A DNA stretch of 7,293 nucleotides from contig JBBRZD010000166.1 of the NCBI GenBank assembly GCA_038237055.1, positions 1 to 7,293 on the forward strand. Direction: 5' to 3'. The stretch's first letter is position 1, and each line of letters starts with the position of its first letter. The DNA comes from Dokdonella_A sp038237055 (GTDB taxonomy: Bacteria; Pseudomonadota; Gammaproteobacteria; Xanthomonadales; Rhodanobacteraceae). The translations under genes and the position numbers were made by a program. Below are positions 6,615-7,293 of this stretch, one piece after another. The notes beneath the pieces are model-generated. The model had not been told where the DNA came from. It did no database searches and worked only from the letters and a program-made list of their open reading frames with translations.

Positions 6615-6757
6615 TATGGCCATGGATGGCCGGTATGCCGGAAATGCAGGAGCAATTCCCGGTATGGCCATGGATGGCCGGTATGCCGGAAATGCAGGAG
6701 CAATTCCCGGTAAGGCCATGGATGGCCGGTATGCCGGAAATGCAGGAGCACTACCGG
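6615..6757. repeat. Tandem array of three 48-bp repeats between ribD and ribE
   Basis: Unit 1 (6615-6662) and unit 2 (6663-6710) are identical over all 48 bases. Unit 3 (6711-6757) differs at its third base (A for T) and in its last bases (CTACCGG for ATTCCCGG, one base shorter). Each unit contains GGCCAT-GG-ATGGCC, then CCGG-tatg-CCGG, then GCAGGAGCA. The unit length is a multiple of three, and units 1-2 contain no stop codon in any of the six frames. In the frame starting at 6616 they read MAMDGRYAGNAGAIPG. The array fills most of the only large gap in the operon. It may belong to a dispersed palindromic repeat family of the genome, which cannot be tested from one locus. No spacers separate the units, so it is not a CRISPR. 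Confidence 0.95.
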
Positions 6758-6792
6758 CGATGAGCGCGATGCATGCGCAAATGAATACGAAC

Positions 6793-6796
6793 GGAG
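6793..6796 (+). promoter_or_regulatory. Ribosome binding site of ribE
   Basis: GGAG stands six bases before the ATG at 6803, in the unique sequence downstream of the 48-bp array. ribE therefore has its own good initiation signal despite the gap after ribD. Confidence 0.75.
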
Positions 6797-6802
6797 AAAA
6801 GC

Positions 6803-7293
6803 ATGTTCACCGGAATTGTCCAGGCGGTCGGTCGCATCGCAGCGCTTGAACAGCGAGGCGTCGACGCGCGAATCGTGATCGACGCATCCAGCCTCGATCT
6901 TGGCGATGTGGCGCTCGGCGACAGCATCGCGGTGGGTGGCGTTTGCCTGACGGTTGTGGCACTCGATGGGGCGACGTTCGCGGCGGATGTGTCGGTCGAA
7001 ACGCTCGCCCGCACAACAGTCGGGACGCTTGCTGTGGGCGATCGCGTCAACCTCGAGAAATCGCTGCGCCTCGCCGATCGCCTCGGAGGTCACCTGGTTT
7101 CAGGCCACGTCGACGGCGTCGGCCGCATTGCGAACGTCGAAGACGATGGCGCATCACAGCGCTGGACCTTCAACGCGCCAGCCGAGCTGATGCGCTACAT
7201 CGCGGTCAAGGGTTCCATCTGCATCGACGGCGCCAGCCTGACTGTCAACAACGTCGACGGCGACACCTTCGGCGTCACCCTGATCCCGCACAC
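6803..7293 (+). CDS. ribE: Riboflavin synthase alpha subunit (3' end outside window)
   Basis: Riboflavin synthase dismutates two molecules of 6,7-dimethyl-8-ribityllumazine into riboflavin and the pyrimidine that is recycled by lumazine synthase. The 163 visible codons cover about four fifths of the usual roughly 200 residues. The start MFTGIVQAVG is the family hallmark. The first lumazine-binding repeat (about 1-87) includes GGVCLTV at 45-51. The second begins near 97 with HLVSGHVDGVGRI and includes the matching GASLTVN at 143-149. Both repeats keep their conserved motifs, so the protein appears functional. The reading frame remains open at the window edge. The gene follows ribD in the same direction, but after 194 bp with tandem repeats. 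ribBA and ribH would be expected next but are outside the window. Some annotations name this gene ribC. Confidence 0.96.
   Translation, partial: MFTGIVQAVGRIAALEQRGVDARIVIDASSLDLGDVALGDSIAVGGVCLTVVALDGATFAADVSVETLARTTVGTLAVGDRVNLEKSLRLADRLGGHLVSGHVDGVGRIANVEDDGASQRWTFNAPAELMRYIAVKGSICIDGASLTVNNVDGDTFGVTLIPH

Noticed and set aside
6615..6757. CRISPR array
   Set aside because: The 48-bp units are directly adjacent with no spacers, and no cas gene is near.
6609..6802. FMN riboswitch ahead of ribE
   Set aside because: The gap is filled by the repeat array and does not show the conserved helices of the FMN aptamer; AATTCCC within the unit is only a short coincidental match.
6616..6849. A 77-codon gene made of the repeats
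   Set aside because: The sequence is almost wholly the 48-bp unit, which is open in every frame, so an open frame is no evidence of coding. Beyond the array it only overlaps ribE out of frame. I keep it as a finding, not a gene.

Overview
The window is a dense, GC-rich stretch of housekeeping chromosome. It most likely comes from a gammaproteobacterium of the Lysobacterales (Xanthomonadales). Three things suggest this: the style of the peptide deformylase C-terminus (QHECDHLIGKLYP followed by FSRFGYAEVLFP), the gene order glyA - (extra gene) - nrdR - ribD - ribE, and -10 boxes of the GATAAT/TAAAAT type followed by GCGCG. This assignment is inference; no rRNA or other marker is present.

Left part (1-2774): the 3' end of a peptide deformylase gene on the + strand runs into 62 bp of convergent spacer. 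Beyond it lies a two-gene minus-strand unit, ettA then pyrF, separated by 20 bp. ettA encodes an ABC-F translation factor and pyrF encodes orotidine-5'-phosphate decarboxylase. Between ettA and glyA lies a 215-bp divergent promoter region (2775-2989). It holds a plausible ettA promoter, a perfect 13-bp dyad over that promoter's -35 element, a GC hairpin in the ettA leader, and a -10-like TAAAAT ahead of glyA.

Right part (2990-7293): a plus-strand run reads glyA (serine hydroxymethyltransferase), an uncharacterised glutamine-amidotransferase-like gene related to the C-terminal domain of CTP synthase, nrdR (repressor of ribonucleotide reductase genes), ribD (riboflavin deaminase/reductase) and the start of ribE (riboflavin synthase). 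The first four genes are 10, 3 and 6 bp apart and look like one operon. It links one-carbon supply, nucleotide metabolism and flavin synthesis. The ribD-ribE junction alone is opened to 194 bp, and it holds three tandem copies of a 48-bp repeat.

I see no defence system, mobile element gene or RNA gene. The points most worth a second look are the 48-bp array, which is open in all six reading frames and sits inside a riboflavin operon, and the CTP-synthase-like protein, which keeps the cysteine nucleophile but has Gln where the family of reference has the catalytic His.
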